A DNA stretch of 60,000 nucleotides, taken from the NCBI RefSeq assembly GCF_963678635.1, contig NC_087071.1, positions 45,683,095-45,743,094 on the forward strand. Reading direction: 5' to 3'. Both the position numbers and the translations under genes were made by a program. The notes beneath the pieces were generated by a model. The model was given only the letters and a program-made list of their open reading frames with translations, made no database searches and was not told the origin of the DNA. Positions 58,396-60,000 of this stretch are shown here, piece after piece (the first letter of the stretch is position 1; every line of letters begins with the position of its first letter). This DNA comes from Symsagittifera roscoffensis. Taxonomy: Eukaryota > Xenacoelomorpha > Acoela > Convolutidae.

Positions 58396-58735
58396 ACTTG
58401 TAAAGAAATCGGAGCGACTTCTCTGTGCAGTTCGTTTTCTGAGAATGACGCGTCTTGTTTTTCGTGTCACCACAGTTGTTCTTTTTTAGATGACTTTTTC
58501 GAGATATACTTTCTCCTCCTATTTGCTTTTTGATGGTTTTTCTGACGGTGCTTTTGAGTGCCTGCTTAGGGTTTTTTAATTTTGTTGCAATTTCTATCAG
58601 TTGTAGAGCTGCCCGAAGAATTAGTTCTTTTCCATTTTTTTTGCTGCTGGTATCACAAACTTTCGAGCCAATGGAAGCGCCACTCTTCCTATTCCCAAGG
58701 TTAATGCAACGAAGCCACTGCCTCCTTGTCAATAG
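58391..58735 (-). pseudogene. Small basic protein of the Maverick-like cluster
   Basis: A frame of 113 codons with INLGNRKSGASIGSK, then an AALQLIEIATKLKNPKQALK helix-like segment and a very Lys/Arg-rich tail. Position just upstream of the capsid gene and composition suggest a DNA-binding core or minor virion protein; this is an inference. The tail switches to a second basic frame (RKTRRVILRKRTAQRSRS) that leads into the capsid start, which suggests a frameshift. Confidence 0.45.
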
Positions 58736-58789
58736 TGCCCCGAGAAATGAGGTAGGTTTGCTTGGTTGAAGTAATTTGAATCCATATTA

Positions 58790-59747
58790 ACCAATTGCTA
58801 AAATTTTGAAATTTCACAGTTAGAACAACTTTTCCCCCTCCAGGGAAAAGAACAAGTCCTCCAGTTTCTGTGCGCAAGTTCACAGAAAAATCAGTAATAT
58901 TTTTGACCAAAACTTTTTAAAATCCAGATTACTAAACACTTTACGATGGTTCGGTTCAATTGTACAAGCTTAACGGTTTTTCACTCGACGATTTGTATCA
59001 ATGACTCGTAAAAGGGGTGCTTTTGTGTCTCCTACTTTTGTGTCTCCTATTTGATAATGAATTATGTTCAGGTAAAAGAACATAAGCTGAGCTCCAGCAG
59101 ATATATCAACGGGATAGCCAGCAACAAGATCTTGGGTAGAGAATGTGCTATGTTTCGAGTTTCCTTGATTGTAACCTATAAGATAAGCTGCTTTTAGAGG
59201 GGTGCCTCGAATGAGATCTGGGGTCAGTAGATCATTTGTCTCCGCACACGATGACACCCGAGCAACTGAATATGAAGTTGATTGTTCTGTAGTTGAAATT
59301 GCTCTTCTGACAAACGACTCGGGAGATATAGCTGTCGGAATATCCCAGTACGCTTCGCGCCCTGCATAATCACGAAAACGACCCTCCTGATTTTCATACA
59401 ACGGCCTTGACTCGCGAAGAAAATTTTTCTAGGAGACTGCTCGAGCGAGGTTGTGACGTTTATCTCAGTCTTTTCTAGTGACGGATAGCTCTCGTGATTA
59501 GTGCAACTCTGGTACATTGGTTTTCGATTCTGTCGAAGTAGATCGATGTGATCAAGGAGGTAGTTCGATAGCATGGCATGATTTTTGTAGCCCATTCCTC
59601 GTTTTGGTGCCCGTCGTTTTTTCGGGGAGCCAAGACATTTAACGGACTTGCTGTAGACGGAGAGACTCTCTCTTTCCGTTGATGGATGACTACAATCAAC
59701 TTTCTCGTGTATGTTTGGTAGTTAACTGTTCTTTTTCGATCAGACAC
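58790..59747 (-). pseudogene. Virion structural protein relic, first gene of the right-end cluster
   Basis: Four minus-strand frames follow one another. 59747-59475 starts MSDRKRTVNYQTYTR. 59595-59224 contains YLLDHIDLLRQNRKPMYQS. 59401-58970 contains YENQEGRFRDYAGREAYWD and TQDLVAGYPVDISAGAQLMF. 58910-58800 contains TETGGLVLFPGGGKVVLTV. Their order and protein-like composition indicate one decayed gene or two adjacent ones. I associate these blocks with Maverick-type structural genes lying upstream of the capsid gene, possibly the minor capsid or penton; confidence in that role is low. Introns instead of frameshifts cannot be excluded. Confidence 0.5.
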
Positions 59748-60000
59748 TGATATTATTCATAAAGACTAGTCATGACTTGAAGATGTTCTAAGTTTTGCTA
59801 AAAAAATAGAAAGAGTGAACTACCGAAATGAACAAGAAAGACCAGGAAAAGGGTGGCATGGTTCAATTCGGTCAAAACTAACCATTTGACAACAAAAACC
59901 ATTATTATGTGCTGGTCGAATTCACAAAAAAGTCTACCGGTTTACTAAACAAGATGACTTTAAAAGCCTTCGTTGTCCCTTGTCTTCTCTCTACATTCAA
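59608..60000. repeat. Direct duplication partner of 55359-55742, continues past the window
   Basis: This is the upstream region and start of the minus-strand structural gene. Similarity is still present at the last base of the window, so the full length of the duplication is not visible. Confidence 0.85.

Noticed and set aside
55359-60000. Direct repeats as LTRs of a retrotransposon
   Set aside because: The genes between them are Maverick-like, no gag-pol or primer-binding site was seen, and the copies include coding sequence.

Overview
The window looks like AT-rich repeat-dominated DNA from an invertebrate animal nuclear genome. The evidence is eukaryotic-style microsatellites, non-LTR reverse transcriptase relics, MITE-like elements, Maverick/Polinton genes, one intact single-exon gene with a Ser/Asn-rich tract, and a 200-N scaffold gap. 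The species cannot be fixed from the sequence. Almost nothing here is an intact cellular gene.

Layout. 1-1.68 kb is an array of short head-to-head units with G tracts. 3.1-8.4 kb and 48.3-52.0 kb are two arms of one large inverted repeat, about 3.7 kb of shared sequence that I judge by eye to be well over 90% identical. The left arm also carries an exact-period 300-bp tandem duplication and an unmatched insert of about 1.3 kb. Between 8.5 and 21.2 kb lies an older, decayed Maverick/Polinton-type element. It holds a B-family DNA polymerase pseudogene on the minus strand (12.4-16.5 kb), a divergent control region with a tandem array of TGACGTCA (CRE-type) sites, and a capsid-like pseudogene on the plus strand (18.3-19.25 kb). 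More diverged copies of the arm sequence flank this unit.

21.2-47.2 kb is a mosaic of about nine recurring blocks, named R1-R7, M and L here. R1-R7 are unrecognised repeat blocks. M is a MITE-like element with ends of the type CAGGGGCGGAT. L is a non-LTR retrotransposon on the minus strand with reverse transcriptase motifs. The blocks are joined in tandem duplications with periods of about 1.08, 1.14, 1.69 and 3.03 kb. All L copies are broken. R1 carries an 81-codon frame that stays open in diverged copies.

52.0-53.7 kb has no recognised gene and includes a TA/TG microsatellite. 53.69-54.69 kb (minus) is the only convincing intact gene: a 331-residue protein with an N-terminal Ser/Asn tract and a region carrying a His and an NCxHF motif like LRAT/NlpC-P60-type papain folds. 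57.4-59.75 kb (minus) is a second Maverick-like gene cluster, also broken. It contains a structural-protein relic, a small basic protein, the N-terminal part of the same capsid family as at 18.3 kb, and an adenain-like protease fragment. Its upstream end is duplicated in direct orientation at 55.36-55.74 kb.

How the parts fit: the two Maverick-like clusters supply the replication and virion genes of one kind of self-synthesising element. The inverted arms are probably its long terminal inverted repeats, or a derived family of them. The middle 25 kb is later transposon accumulation and segmental duplication. No integrase or packaging ATPase was recognised, so no element here looks autonomous.
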